Source: Kiloniellales bacterium (GTDB lineage: Bacteria; Pseudomonadota; Alphaproteobacteria; Kiloniellales; JAKSBE01). Taken from it: a stretch of 64,000 nucleotides of DNA. Shown piece by piece: positions 1-7,092 of this stretch. The stretch covers positions 61,636 to 125,635 of the forward strand of contig JASJBF010000019.1 of assembly GCA_030066685.1 (NCBI GenBank). Direction: 5' to 3'. The translations under genes and the position numbers were made by a program. Under the pieces are notes generated by a model. That model was not told the DNA's origin, did no database searches, and saw only the letters and a program-made list of their open reading frames with translations. The first letter of the stretch is position 1. Every line of letters starts with the position of its first letter.

Positions 1-160
1 CCGCTTCCCAGACCCGGGGCTCGCCCGTCGCCTCGTCGATCGGATCCTCCGGCGGAGGCTCCCAGCCGCGGACCTCGACCCGGCGGCGCAGCTGGCCGCC
101 CCGTCTCGAGACGACCGGCCAGGAGACCCAGGTCCGCGCGCCGCGTGGCGCCGTCCTCAT
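1..160 (-). CDS. Partial hypothetical protein, runs off left edge
   Basis: An ATG at 160-158 opens a frame that stays open for 53 codons to the window edge, so only the N-terminus is visible. The start overlaps the stop of the next upstream small gene (157-342) by four bases (ATGA), the usual sign of translational coupling. The visible peptide is rich in Arg, Gly and Trp and then acidic and Pro-rich, with no domain I recognise. It is the third gene of a small minus-strand row that diverges from a CI/LexA-like repressor, so an early gene of a phage or other mobile module is possible. That is inference from position only. Confidence 0.4.
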   Translation of the reverse strand, partial: MRTAPRGARTWVSWPVVSRRGGQLRRRVEVRGWEPPPEDPIDEATGEPRVWEA

Positions 161-342
161 CGGCGGCGCCTCCGCTCCGGGGCGGGGTCCTGACCACCGG
201 ACCGGGCTGCGCCGGGCTTCGGACCGAAGAGCTCGGCCTCGGCGGCCTCCCGGCGCGACAGGCCCAGGGCCCGCCGGATCGCCTGCTCCGACATCCCGCG
301 GGACCGCTGCTGGGCCAGGAAGGCCTGGAGCCTAGTCGGCAT
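157..342 (-). CDS. Small hypothetical protein (61 aa)
   Basis: A 61-residue basic protein. Its first half (about residues 4-35) looks helical, with SEQAIRRALGLSRREA resembling a short helix-turn-helix-like segment; the C-terminus is a run of Arg. It overlaps the upstream 71-aa gene by 11 bases and the downstream partial gene by 4 bases, which suggests one polycistronic transcript running leftward. I do not recognise the family. The overlapping organisation is the main argument that it is real; composition alone would not be enough in DNA this GC-rich. Confidence 0.4.
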   Translation of the reverse strand: MPTRLQAFLAQQRSRGMSEQAIRRALGLSRREAAEAELFGPKPGAARSGGQDPAPERRRRR

Positions 343-547
343 GGGCCGCCGCCCTCGAGCCGGGCCCGGAGGGTTTCTTCCGGAGGTCGCGGCTGGCCTC
401 GACCGCGACGACTCCGCGGGGATCGAAGGCCAGCCAGGGATAGTGCGGATGACGGACCAGGTTGCTGGCGATGCCCTTGAGCAGCTTGTGCGGGCGCCGC
501 GACCTTCGGCGGCGGCGCTCCCGGCGGCGATGGGATGAGGAGATCAT
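332..547 (-). CDS. Small basic hypothetical protein (71 aa)
   Basis: Start chosen at the ATG at 547 because an upstream extension would run through the operator region and into the divergent repressor gene. The N-terminal 20 residues are almost all Arg, Ser and His; the middle (LLKGIASNLVRHPHYPWLAF, about residues 22-41) is a more ordinary folded-looking stretch. One TTGTACGAT operator half-site lies 8 bases upstream of the start (555-563), so the divergent S24 repressor probably controls it. First gene of the leftward small-gene row. No family recognised; a Cro-like or early phage role would fit the position but is not shown. Confidence 0.4.
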   Translation of the reverse strand: MISSSHRRRERRRRRSRRPHKLLKGIASNLVRHPHYPWLAFDPRGVVAVEASRDLRKKPSGPGSRAAAHAD

Positions 548-548
548 G

Positions 549-623
549 GCGATTTTGTACGATTTTTTCGCTAATCTTGTCAACGAAATTTTCGTGTTGC
601 ATCGTACGTCTACATCGTACAAT
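549..623. promoter_or_regulatory. Divergent operator region of the S24 repressor
   Basis: An AT-rich island in otherwise GC-rich DNA between the leftward small genes and the rightward repressor gene. It carries TTGTACGAT (555-563) and its exact reverse complement ATCGTACAA (614-622), plus ATCGTACGTC (601-610). The ten-base word at 601-610 recurs exactly at 1483-1492 ahead of another gene. Repeated inverted half-sites between a repressor and divergent small genes are typical of autoregulated CI-like switches. Confidence 0.6.
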
Positions 624-1400
624 ATGGCCGGCATGGCAGAGACCTCGGCAGCGGCTCGGAACCTCAAGCGCCTGCGCGAACGCAGCGGCCTTTCGGTGCG
701 CGAGGTGGCTGCGGCCATCGAGCGGCCGGCCTCGACCTATGCCTCCTACGAAGACAAGTACCGCAAACCCTACCTGCCGCTGGAGCTGGCCAAGCAGCTG
801 GAGGCGGTCCTGGTCGGCCGGGGCGCGCCGGCGATCACCAGCAACGACGTTCTGGCCCTTGCGGGTGTCACCCGAGCGCTCTTCGCGGGCGAGACCGCGG
901 CGGCCGACGGCGAGCGGCCGGCCCTCGAGCGGGGCCCGCAGCGGCGCCGGCCCAGGGCCGCGGACACCGCCGCGGCCCTGGCCCCGATTCCCGAGCTCGA
1001 TGTCCGGGCCCTGGCAGGCGGCGGCGCCATTCCAGACCTCGCCGATCCCCAGGCCATGGTCGCGGAGTGGCAGATCCCCTTCGATTTCCTGCGCAGCCAC
1101 ACCCCCGCGGCGCCGGCCTCGCTGCGCATCATCCGGGTCCACGGCGACAGCATGGTGCCGGACTTCCGGCCCGGCGAAAGGGTCCTGGTGAACACCGACG
1201 ACCGCCTGCCCTCGCCGCCCGGCGTCTTCATCGTCTGGGACGGCTTCGGCCTGGTGATCAAGCGGCTGGAGGTGATCCCCTACTCCGAGCCGGCGACCGT
1301 CCGCCTGATTTCCGCCAATGCCGACTACGCGGTCTACGAGCGTCCCCTGGAGGACGTGACCGTCAACGGCCGGGTCATCGGCCGCTGGCAATGGACCTGA
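624..1400 (+). CDS. XRE/S24-family (CI/LexA-like) repressor
   Basis: 258 aa from the ATG at 624 (an ATG at 633 is an alternative). Residues about 10-65 form a helix-turn-helix of the XRE type; residues about 150-258 are an S24 signal-peptidase-fold domain. The catalytic dyad is visible as Ser166 (RVHGDSM) and Lys203 (LVIKRLE). An Ala131-Gly132 pair in the linker could be the self-cleavage site, as in LexA and phage CI proteins. Family knowledge: RecA-stimulated autocleavage releases repression. It sits between operator copies and diverges from three small overlapping genes, as in a phage immunity region, but no phage structural or integrase gene is visible here. It could also be a stand-alone stress regulator. 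Confidence 0.8.
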   Translation: MAGMAETSAAARNLKRLRERSGLSVREVAAAIERPASTYASYEDKYRKPYLPLELAKQLEAVLVGRGAPAITSNDVLALAGVTRALFAGETAAADGERPALERGPQRRRPRAADTAAALAPIPELDVRALAGGGAIPDLADPQAMVAEWQIPFDFLRSHTPAAPASLRIIRVHGDSMVPDFRPGERVLVNTDDRLPSPPGVFIVWDGFGLVIKRLEVIPYSEPATVRLISANADYAVYERPLEDVTVNGRVIGRWQWT

Positions 1401-1480
1401 GCGCCGGCCCGGCGCGGGGCCGGGCTTCGGCCGAGCACGCGGGAAATTCGCACAGTCCAAGCTTTGACTTTTTGGCGATA

Positions 1481-1515
1481 ATATCGTACGTCTCGGCAAT
1501 GGTGTACGAAAAAAT
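1481..1515. promoter_or_regulatory. Second operator for the S24 repressor (putative)
   Basis: ATCGTACGTC at 1483-1492 is identical to the site at 601-610. Overlapping the next start codon, the minus strand reads GATTTTTTCGTACAC (1515-1501), which shares GATTTTTTCG with 561-570. The two sites bracket the ATG at 1499, where a bound repressor would block transcription or initiation. Confidence 0.5.
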
Positions 1516-1873
1516 CTCAGACCAGGGTCCGACGGGCCGATATCCGGCCCGGGACCTCGCCGCGGAGCTGCGCTACGACGCTCTCCCGCCGGCGCTGTGG
1601 GACCGGCTTCGGCACCGGGATCCCCTCAAGCAACGCCTGAACCAGCTTGAAGGCCTGATGGCGGTGGCCCGCTGCGAGGCCCGTACGAGCTGCGCCGAAA
1701 CACGCCGCGCCCGGGCGGCCGCGGACGGCACCGGCGAAGGCCTCGCGCTGCTCGAGCTCGGCTACCACCGGCGGCGCCACCGCCTGGCCCGGCGGGCCGC
1801 GGCCCGGATTCGCCTGCGCCTCGCCCTGCGGCGCCTGGAGGGCGCGCTTCAGGCGGCGGGCGGCGGCGGGTAG
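1499..1873 (+). CDS. Hypothetical protein under putative S24-repressor control
   Basis: 124 aa. The start at 1499 is placed by the operator-like sequences and the AT-rich leader around it; upstream codons in this frame lie inside the repressor gene. The protein is highly basic in its C-terminal half (many Arg, RLRLALRRLEGAL) and looks mainly helical from residue 40 on, with two cysteines near residues 60-67. No domain is recognised. Because the only other copy of its operator word is in the repressor promoter, the two genes probably form one regulon. A DNA-binding or nucleoid-type role would fit the charge but is a guess. Confidence 0.5.
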   Translation: MVYEKISDQGPTGRYPARDLAAELRYDALPPALWDRLRHRDPLKQRLNQLEGLMAVARCEARTSCAETRRARAAADGTGEGLALLELGYHRRRHRLARRAAARIRLRLALRRLEGALQAAGGGG

Positions 1874-1895
1874 CGCCGCCCCGAGCGCCGCGGCC

Positions 1896-2522
1896 TCACC
1901 CGCCGTCGAGACGCTTGCGCAGGATCGGCCGGGTTTCCGAGCGGCGCAGGACTTCCTCGAAGCCGGCCGCGCGGAAGGCCGAAGCGAGCCCGGTCCAGGC
2001 GTAGACCGCCGGATAGGGGGTGGTCTTGGGATCGATGGGATAGCCCTCCAGGATCCGCCCGCCGCGCGCCCTGACGAAGTCGCCGGCGGCCTGCAGCAGC
2101 GCGCGGGAGACCCCGCGGTTGCGATGCGACTTGCGGACCAGGAAGCACGACAGCGACCAGACCTCCCGGTCGTCCACCGGCTTCAGAACCCGGGAGCGCT
2201 CGAGGCGCGGAAAGGCGGTGCGCGACGCGACCGAGCACCATCCGACCGGCAGGGCGCCGTCGTAGGCGATCAGGCCGGGCTCGGCCCCGGCTTCGAAGAG
2301 CGCCTTCATCGCCGCGCGGTTGCCGGCCCCGCCCTGGGCCTCGAACTCCCGCCGCTGCAAGCGCCAGAGCATGCACCAGCAGCCGCCGCAGCCGCCCCGC
2401 TCGCCGAGCAGCGCCTCGAAGTCGGGCCAGCGTTCAGCCGTGGCCGGCCGGATGTCCAGCGCCCCCGCCCCGAAGGGCGGCCGGGCACCGTCTCGCGGCT
2501 CGGCTCGCTTCTCGTCGACCAT
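1896..2522 (-). CDS. GNAT-family N-acetyltransferase
   Basis: 208 aa. The acetyl-CoA pyrophosphate-binding loop is visible as SHRNRGVSRALL (about residue 130), preceded by the strand that usually carries the substrate pocket (REVWSLSCFLV). An N-terminal cysteine/tryptophan motif, CGGCWCMLW near residue 45, is typical of a GNAT subgroup of unknown substrate. The enzyme is predicted to be cytosolic and to transfer acetyl from acetyl-CoA to an amine; the acceptor cannot be told. It faces away from the methyltransferase gene, with a short divergent promoter gap. Confidence 0.8.
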   Translation of the reverse strand: MVDEKRAEPRDGARPPFGAGALDIRPATAERWPDFEALLGERGGCGGCWCMLWRLQRREFEAQGGAGNRAAMKALFEAGAEPGLIAYDGALPVGWCSVASRTAFPRLERSRVLKPVDDREVWSLSCFLVRKSHRNRGVSRALLQAAGDFVRARGGRILEGYPIDPKTTPYPAVYAWTGLASAFRAAGFEEVLRRSETRPILRKRLDGG

Positions 2523-2697
2523 GGTCCCGCCTCGCCTCCCCTCGGTCGTCGCAGGTCCCCGCCCTTCGCCGGCAGTCTATGTTCACTTTATGTTCTTGTC
2601 CAGAAAAGCCCTTGCGCCGCCGCCGGCGGCTGGCGATCAATGGGCCGGGCCGCGGTCCGCCCGCGCCGCCCCGCAGGCCTGGAGGCAAAGAGCCGCG

Positions 2698-3360
2698 ATG
2701 TCCTACCGACCGACCGTTCTGACCGAAGACCTGCACCGCTATCTGCAGGAGGTCTCCCTGCGGGAGCCCGCCCTGCTGGCGCGGCTGCGCGAGGAGACCG
2801 CCCGGCGCGACGACGCCGGCATGCAGATCTCGCCCGAGCAAGGCCAGTTCATGGCGCTCCTGATCGAGCTCACCGGGGCCGAGCGGGTCCTCGAGATCGG
2901 CACCTTCACCGGCTATTCCGCCCTGGCCATGGCCCTGGCCCTGCCGCCCGAGGGCCGGATCGTCGCCTGCGACGTCGAGCCCGAGACCACCGCCGTCGCC
3001 CGGCGCTACTGGGCGGAGGCCGGGGTCGCCGAGAAGATCGACCTGCGGCTGGCGCCCGCGCTGAAGACGCTCGACGCGCTCCTGTCGGAGGGCGCCGCCG
3101 AGAGCTTCGATTTCGCCTTCATCGACGCCGACAAGAGCAACTACGGCGCCTACTACGAGCGCTGTCTCTCGCTGCTGCGCCGCGGCGGCCTGCTGGCGAT
3201 CGACAACGTGCTTTGGAACGGCAAGGTCGCCGACCCGGCGGCTCGGGATCCGGACACCGAAGCGATCCGCGCTCTCAATCTCCGGCTGCGCGAGGACCCC
3301 AGGATTTCCCTCTCGCTGGTGCCCATCAGCGACGGCCTCAGCCTGGCCCGAAAGCGCTAG
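2698..3360 (+). CDS. Class I SAM-dependent O-methyltransferase
   Basis: 220 aa. The CCoAMT/COMT-like (Methyltransf_3) signature is clear: SAM-binding loop VLEIGTFTGYSALAMA near residue 66, the acidic strand end ACDVEPE, the metal-ligand segment FIDADKSNYGAYYE near 140, and IDNVLWNGKV near 167. Family enzymes use a divalent metal to methylate a catechol or similar hydroxyl. Start chosen at 2698 because upstream codons in the frame read as Pro/Ala-rich shadow of the GNAT gene. Substrate unknown; no operon partner. Confidence 0.88.
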   Translation: MSYRPTVLTEDLHRYLQEVSLREPALLARLREETARRDDAGMQISPEQGQFMALLIELTGAERVLEIGTFTGYSALAMALALPPEGRIVACDVEPETTAVARRYWAEAGVAEKIDLRLAPALKTLDALLSEGAAESFDFAFIDADKSNYGAYYERCLSLLRRGGLLAIDNVLWNGKVADPAARDPDTEAIRALNLRLREDPRISLSLVPISDGLSLARKR

Positions 3361-3547
3361 CACCGCTGCGGTAACCGTCTGAAAAATCGATAAATCCAGC
3401 CATTAATCATGGTTAATACTTTCTTTAGGGAAAATTAATCCGATTTTCAGTCTTCCCTGTGAAACTCGATCCATGAGCCGGCCGGAAAGCCAGCCAATTT
3501 TGGCCCGACAGCCGCGGAAAAACCCTTGCCCAAGAAGGGGACGTCCC

Positions 3548-3844
3548 ATGTGGAAGACGGTTATCACCACCGGTGCCATCCTCGCCCTCTCGGCCTCCGC
3601 GGCGTCTGCGGAGCCCCAGTGCAACACGCGCGACAGCGTGATCAAGCAGCTTTCCGACAAGTACCGCGAGGCTCCGGTCGCCCTTGGCGTCACGCACAAC
3701 GGCGGTCTGATCGAGGTGCTGAGCACCGGCGAAGGCAAGACCTGGTCGATCATCATCACTTCCCCGCAGGGCATGAGCTGCCTGGTCGCCGCCGGCGAAG
3801 GCTGGCGCATGATGGACAAGATCGCCCTCGAGCCCGAGGCCTGA
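3548..3844 (+). CDS. Small secreted protein with two cysteines
   Basis: 98 aa. The first 21 residues are a Sec signal peptide (MWKTVITTGAILALSASAAS, then A/EPQ as likely cleavage). The mature part of about 77 residues has exactly two Cys, one near each end (EPQCNTR and MSCLVAAGEGW), which probably form a disulphide in the periplasm. The mature domain looks alpha/beta and ends acidic. Upstream there is an unusually AT-rich leader (about 3385-3440), which suggests its own strong promoter. Function unknown; similar small periplasmic proteins occur in other alphaproteobacteria. Confidence 0.7.
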   Translation: MWKTVITTGAILALSASAASAEPQCNTRDSVIKQLSDKYREAPVALGVTHNGGLIEVLSTGEGKTWSIIITSPQGMSCLVAAGEGWRMMDKIALEPEA

Positions 3845-3880
3845 CCCCGGCCGCGGCCCGGCGCGGCCGCAAGACCGACC

Positions 3881-3908
3881 TCCGCTCAATTGACCTCGAT
3901 TGAGCGGA
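3881..3908. terminator. Hairpin between convergent genes
   Basis: TCCGCTCAAT (3881-3890) pairs perfectly with ATTGAGCGGA (3899-3908) around an eight-base loop. It lies between the small secreted protein gene and the convergent DUF192 gene, where a bidirectional terminator is expected. There is no clear U-tract, so processing or Rho assistance may be needed. Confidence 0.5.
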
Positions 3909-3973
3909 GACCGCTTGACCGATCCCGTAGCGACAGAGTTACGCCGCCGTCTTCAACCGGACCCAATCCGCCA

Positions 3974-4456
3974 TCAAGGCCGCGACCCGAAAGCCGGGTG
4001 CAGGATCCGATCGCCGAGTCGGAGGCCGAGCCTGGCAGCCGTCCCGCCCGGCACCTCCAGAACGCCCTTGGCCGGCGCCCCGGAGCTGATCGAGGCCAGC
4101 GAAAGCGGCTCGGTCCGCTCGGCGATCCGCAGGATCGCGCCCTCCGCCGAAATGAACAGCATGTCGAGGGAGATGAGGGTGTTCTTCATCCACATCGAGA
4201 CCTCCCGCGGCCGGGCGTAGACGAAGAGCATGCCCGCATCGGGCGCCAGCGCCTTGCGGTGCATCAGGCCCTGCGCGCGCTGCTCCGGAGTGACCGCCAG
4301 CTCGATGCGGAAGTCATGGCGGGCCCCGCCTGCGGTTACGATCGCCAGATCCCCTTCCGGAAAATCGACATCGGCGGCCGCCGGCGCGCTCACCGCCGGC
4401 GCCAGGACCACGGCCAGGAGCAGAAGACGGCACAGGGCGCGGCGGGCTGAGGACAT
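3974..4456 (-). CDS. DUF192 family secreted protein
   Basis: 160 aa from the ATG at 4456 (an ATG at 4486 is an alternative). An N-terminal signal peptide (LCRLLLLAVVLAPAVSAPAA) is followed by the DUF192 core: GLMHRKALAPDAGMLFVYA, then the family hallmark MWMKNTLISLDMLFI and the C-terminal VLEVPGGTA segment. The family is widespread and probably periplasmic, but its biochemical role is not established. It follows the HDAC-family gene by about 40 bases on the same strand. Confidence 0.82.
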   Translation of the reverse strand: MSSARRALCRLLLLAVVLAPAVSAPAAADVDFPEGDLAIVTAGGARHDFRIELAVTPEQRAQGLMHRKALAPDAGMLFVYARPREVSMWMKNTLISLDMLFISAEGAILRIAERTEPLSLASISSGAPAKGVLEVPGGTAARLGLRLGDRILHPAFGSRP

Positions 4457-4496
4457 GCCCCGGCTTATCGCCGAGCGCCCCGCCATGCAAGGGCAA

Positions 4497-5618
4497 TCAC
4501 AGGCCGGGCAAGGCCGCCGCGAGGCGCCGGACCTCGTCGCGGAGCGGACCGGGCCGGGGCGGATCCCGCAAGGTCGTGAACCAGCCCTCCGGCGGGTTGC
4601 GGCCGCGGCTGTGGCGCCAGGACAGGGCGCGCAGCACCGCCTCAGCCTCCGGCGGCAGCCGTCCGGGCACCTCGAAGCCGTTCAGCCGGGCCCAGATCCC
4701 GCTCCAGCAACGCGCCACCGACCAGGGATTGTAGCCGCCCCCGCCCAGGACCAGCCGCCGCGGCGCCAGCCCGGCCAGGGCCTCGACCGCGTCCCACAGC
4801 GCCCGGTTCGACAGGCCCAGGCGGCTCTGCGGGTCCTCCGCCAGGGCGTCGGCACCGCCCTGCAGGACCACCGCCTGCGGCGCGAAGCCTTCGGCCAGCG
4901 GCAGCACCGCGGTCTCGATCAGGAAGCCGAACTCGCTGTCGTTGGTCTCCGGCGGCAGCGGGAGGTTGCGCGCCCAGCCGCCGCCGAGGTCGGCGACCGA
5001 GCCGTAGGGCCCGCCGCCGCGCAGCGGCCAGCGCCCGGCCTCGTGCAGCGAGACCACCAGGACCCGGCCGTCGCCGCCGAGGGCGTCCTGGACCCCGTCG
5101 CCGTGGTGGGCGTCGAGGTCCAGGTAGAGAATCCGCTCCAGGCCGGCATCGAGCAGGGTCAGGATCGCCAGGACCGGGTCGTTGAAGTAGCAGAAGCCGC
5201 TGGCCCGGTCCGGCCGGCCGTGGTGCGTGCCGCCGGCCGGGCTGTAGACCGTCCCGCCGTCGAGAACCAGCTTCGCCCCAAGGATCGAGCCGCCGCAGGC
5301 CGTGGCCGGGCGCCGGAAAACCTCGGGGAAGACCGGATTGCCGTTGCAGCCCAGGTTGTAGCGCCGGCGCTCGTCCTCGCTGGCGGCCTGGCGGGCCTCC
5401 ACCGCCTGCACCGCAGCGACGTAGTCCGGGTCGTGAAAGCGGGCGAGCTGCGCCGGGGTCGCGCGCGGGCTGTCGATGTAGGCCGCCTCCGGCAGCCAGC
5501 CCAGGCTGCGGCAAAGGTCGATGACGGTCGAGACCCGGGGAATCGACAGCGGATGGCGGCCGCCATAGGAGGAGCTGCGATAGATCTCGCTGCCGATCAG
5601 CTTGGGGCGGTCGAGCAT
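4497..5618 (-). CDS. Histone-deacetylase-family (AcuC-like) amidohydrolase
   Basis: 373 aa, the usual length of bacterial class I/II-like deacetylases. The zinc site and charge relay are visible: GGTHHGRPDRASGFCYFND near residue 130, DLDAHHGDGVQDAL near 168, the lower-channel Asp in VLQGGADAL, and the Tyr-containing loop GGGGYNPWSVARC near 290. Family members hydrolyse acetyl groups from acetyl-lysine or acetylpolyamines; AcuC itself deacetylates acetyl-CoA synthetase. The substrate here is not inferable. A GNAT acetyltransferase gene lies directly upstream on the same strand, 7 bases away, so the pair may act on a related acetyl mark. Confidence 0.85.
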   Translation of the reverse strand: MLDRPKLIGSEIYRSSSYGGRHPLSIPRVSTVIDLCRSLGWLPEAAYIDSPRATPAQLARFHDPDYVAAVQAVEARQAASEDERRRYNLGCNGNPVFPEVFRRPATACGGSILGAKLVLDGGTVYSPAGGTHHGRPDRASGFCYFNDPVLAILTLLDAGLERILYLDLDAHHGDGVQDALGGDGRVLVVSLHEAGRWPLRGGGPYGSVADLGGGWARNLPLPPETNDSEFGFLIETAVLPLAEGFAPQAVVLQGGADALAEDPQSRLGLSNRALWDAVEALAGLAPRRLVLGGGGYNPWSVARCWSGIWARLNGFEVPGRLPPEAEAVLRALSWRHSRGRNPPEGWFTTLRDPPRPGPLRDEVRRLAAALPGL

Positions 5619-5625
5619 GGCGGCT

Positions 5626-6129
5626 TCAGGCGACCGTCTTGCGCATGACCGAGGCCGCGATCACCAGCCCGCCGCGGGTCTCCCAGTCATGGCTATCGAC
5701 CACGGCGTAGCCTTGGCTTTCGTAGAAGGAACGAGCGACGAGAGTGGCGATGATCTTGATCTCTCCATGCCCGGCTGCTGCGATGGCCGCTTCGGCGAGC
5801 CGCAGCAGCCGTCGCGCTATTCCCCGCCGGGCCCAGTCCGGGTGAACGTAGAGACCCACGACTTCGGCATCCTTGTAGGAGCAAAATCCAACGACGCCTT
5901 CGTTGGGGTCGGCGGCAATGAAGAAGCGCTCGCCGCCCTCGGTCATCGCACTCGCATAGCCCTCGGCGGTCAGCTTCGCCGCCCAGCTCTCGGTCTCCGC
6001 CGGGCTATAGGCCTGGGCTCCGAGCCGAAGGATCGCCGCCCGATCAACGGCAAGCAGCCCAGCGCCGTCGTCGGGCTGGCCCGGCCTGTAGATCAGGCGG
6101 TTCCCGTGTTCCGTTTCGGCGGTCATCAT
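5626..6129 (-). CDS. GNAT-family N-acetyltransferase
   Basis: 167 aa. The central motif A is plain: LYVHPDWARRGIARRLLRLAE, the acetyl-CoA binding turn, followed by the C-terminal FYESQGYAVV segment common in GNATs. Start at the ATG at 6129 (an adjacent ATG at 6126 is equally possible). It is co-directional with the downstream deacetylase-family gene with a 7-base gap, suggesting a two-gene unit. It diverges from the TPP-riboswitch transporter. Acceptor substrate unknown. Confidence 0.8.
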   Translation of the reverse strand: MMTAETEHGNRLIYRPGQPDDGAGLLAVDRAAILRLGAQAYSPAETESWAAKLTAEGYASAMTEGGERFFIAADPNEGVVGFCSYKDAEVVGLYVHPDWARRGIARRLLRLAEAAIAAAGHGEIKIIATLVARSFYESQGYAVVDSHDWETRGGLVIAASVMRKTVA

Positions 6130-6191
6130 CCCTGCATTCGTCTAACCCCGGCTTGTCCGCGCGGCGCCGCGGCGCCTATAGTCTTGCCTGC

Positions 6192-6280
6192 CACCGGGGG
6201 AGCCGGTCAATCGGCTGAGAGGTCCCGCTTCCGGGACGACCCCTAAAACCTGATCCAGGTCATGCTGGCGCAGGGAGCGT
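6192..6280 (+). promoter_or_regulatory. TPP (THI-box) riboswitch
   Basis: The conserved thiamine-pyrophosphate aptamer elements appear in order: GGGGGAGC (about 6196), the pyrimidine-sensor CTGAGA (6215-6220), a variable P3 hairpin GTCCCGCTTCCGGGAC (about 6222), and the pyrophosphate-sensor half CCTGATCCAGGTCATGCTGG followed by CGCAGGGA (6249-6276). The aptamer ends about ten bases before the ATG at 6286, so control is most likely by hiding the ribosome binding site. Genes downstream should be repressed when TPP is plentiful. Confidence 0.93.
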
Positions 6281-6285
6281 GAAAG

Positions 6286-7092
6286 ATGACCCCGTCCGGC
6301 GACCAGACCGCCCCCTCCATCGCCCTGCGCGACGCCCATCTGGCCTTCGAGGGCGAGGCGCTTTTCGAGAATCTGGCGCTCGACCTGCCGGCCGGGGAGA
6401 TCACCTGCCTTCTGGGCCCTTCCGGCGTCGGCAAGTCGTCCCTGCTGCGCCTGCTCGCCGGCCTCGCCGAGGGCGCCGAGGGCCGAGTCGAGGACGGCGC
6501 CGGCCGCCCCCTGACCGGGCGGGTCGCCTATATGGCCCAGCAGGACCTGCTGCTGCCCTGGCTCAAGGTCCGCGACAACCTGCTGCTCGGGCCGCGCCTG
6601 CGCGGGGAGGCGGTGACGCCGACGCTGCGGCAGCGGGCGAGCGAGCTGCTGGGGCGGGTCGGCCTGGACGGCGCGGGCGAGGCCCTGCCCGAGGCGCTGT
6701 CCGGCGGCATGCGCCAGCGCTGCGCCCTGGCCCGGACGCTGATGGAGGACCGGCCGGTGGTCCTGATGGACGAGCCCTTCTCCGCCGTCGACGCCATCAC
6801 CCGCCACGAGCTGCAGGACCTGGCCGCCGGCCTGCTGGCCGGCCGGACCGTCTTCCTGGTGACCCACGACCCGGCCGAGGCGCTGCGGCTCGGCCATCGG
6901 ATCCACGTCATGGCCGGCCGGCCAGCCCGGCTCGACGAGGCCCTGCTGCCGCCGGGCGCCCCGCCCCGCCCGCTCGGCGATCCGGCCGGCGCCGGCCTGC
7001 TGGCCGAGCTGATGGCGCGGCTGTCCTCTGCCAAACAGGCAGGGGCCAAGCGGGCCGCTAAGCCCTCCGGGGGCCTGGAGGCCGCCGAATGA
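6286..7092 (+). CDS. ABC transporter ATP-binding protein, thiamine precursor uptake
   Basis: 268 aa. All ABC ATPase motifs are present: Walker A GPSGVGKSS (about residue 46), Q-loop YMAQQD, signature LSGGMRQR, Walker B VVLMDEPF and switch His in VTHD. It resembles the nitrate/sulphonate/HMP (ThiZ) subfamily. The TPP riboswitch directly upstream indicates a thiamine or pyrimidine-precursor cargo; that assignment rests on the riboswitch, not on the protein. The stop overlaps the permease start (ATGA), so the two are coupled. Confidence 0.88.
   Translation: MTPSGDQTAPSIALRDAHLAFEGEALFENLALDLPAGEITCLLGPSGVGKSSLLRLLAGLAEGAEGRVEDGAGRPLTGRVAYMAQQDLLLPWLKVRDNLLLGPRLRGEAVTPTLRQRASELLGRVGLDGAGEALPEALSGGMRQRCALARTLMEDRPVVLMDEPFSAVDAITRHELQDLAAGLLAGRTVFLVTHDPAEALRLGHRIHVMAGRPARLDEALLPPGAPPRPLGDPAGAGLLAELMARLSSAKQAGAKRAAKPSGGLEAAE

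Noticed and set aside
3385..3440. ATTAA...TTAAT short inverted repeat upstream of the small secreted protein
   Set aside because: Five-base AT arms in an AT-rich leader are expected by chance.
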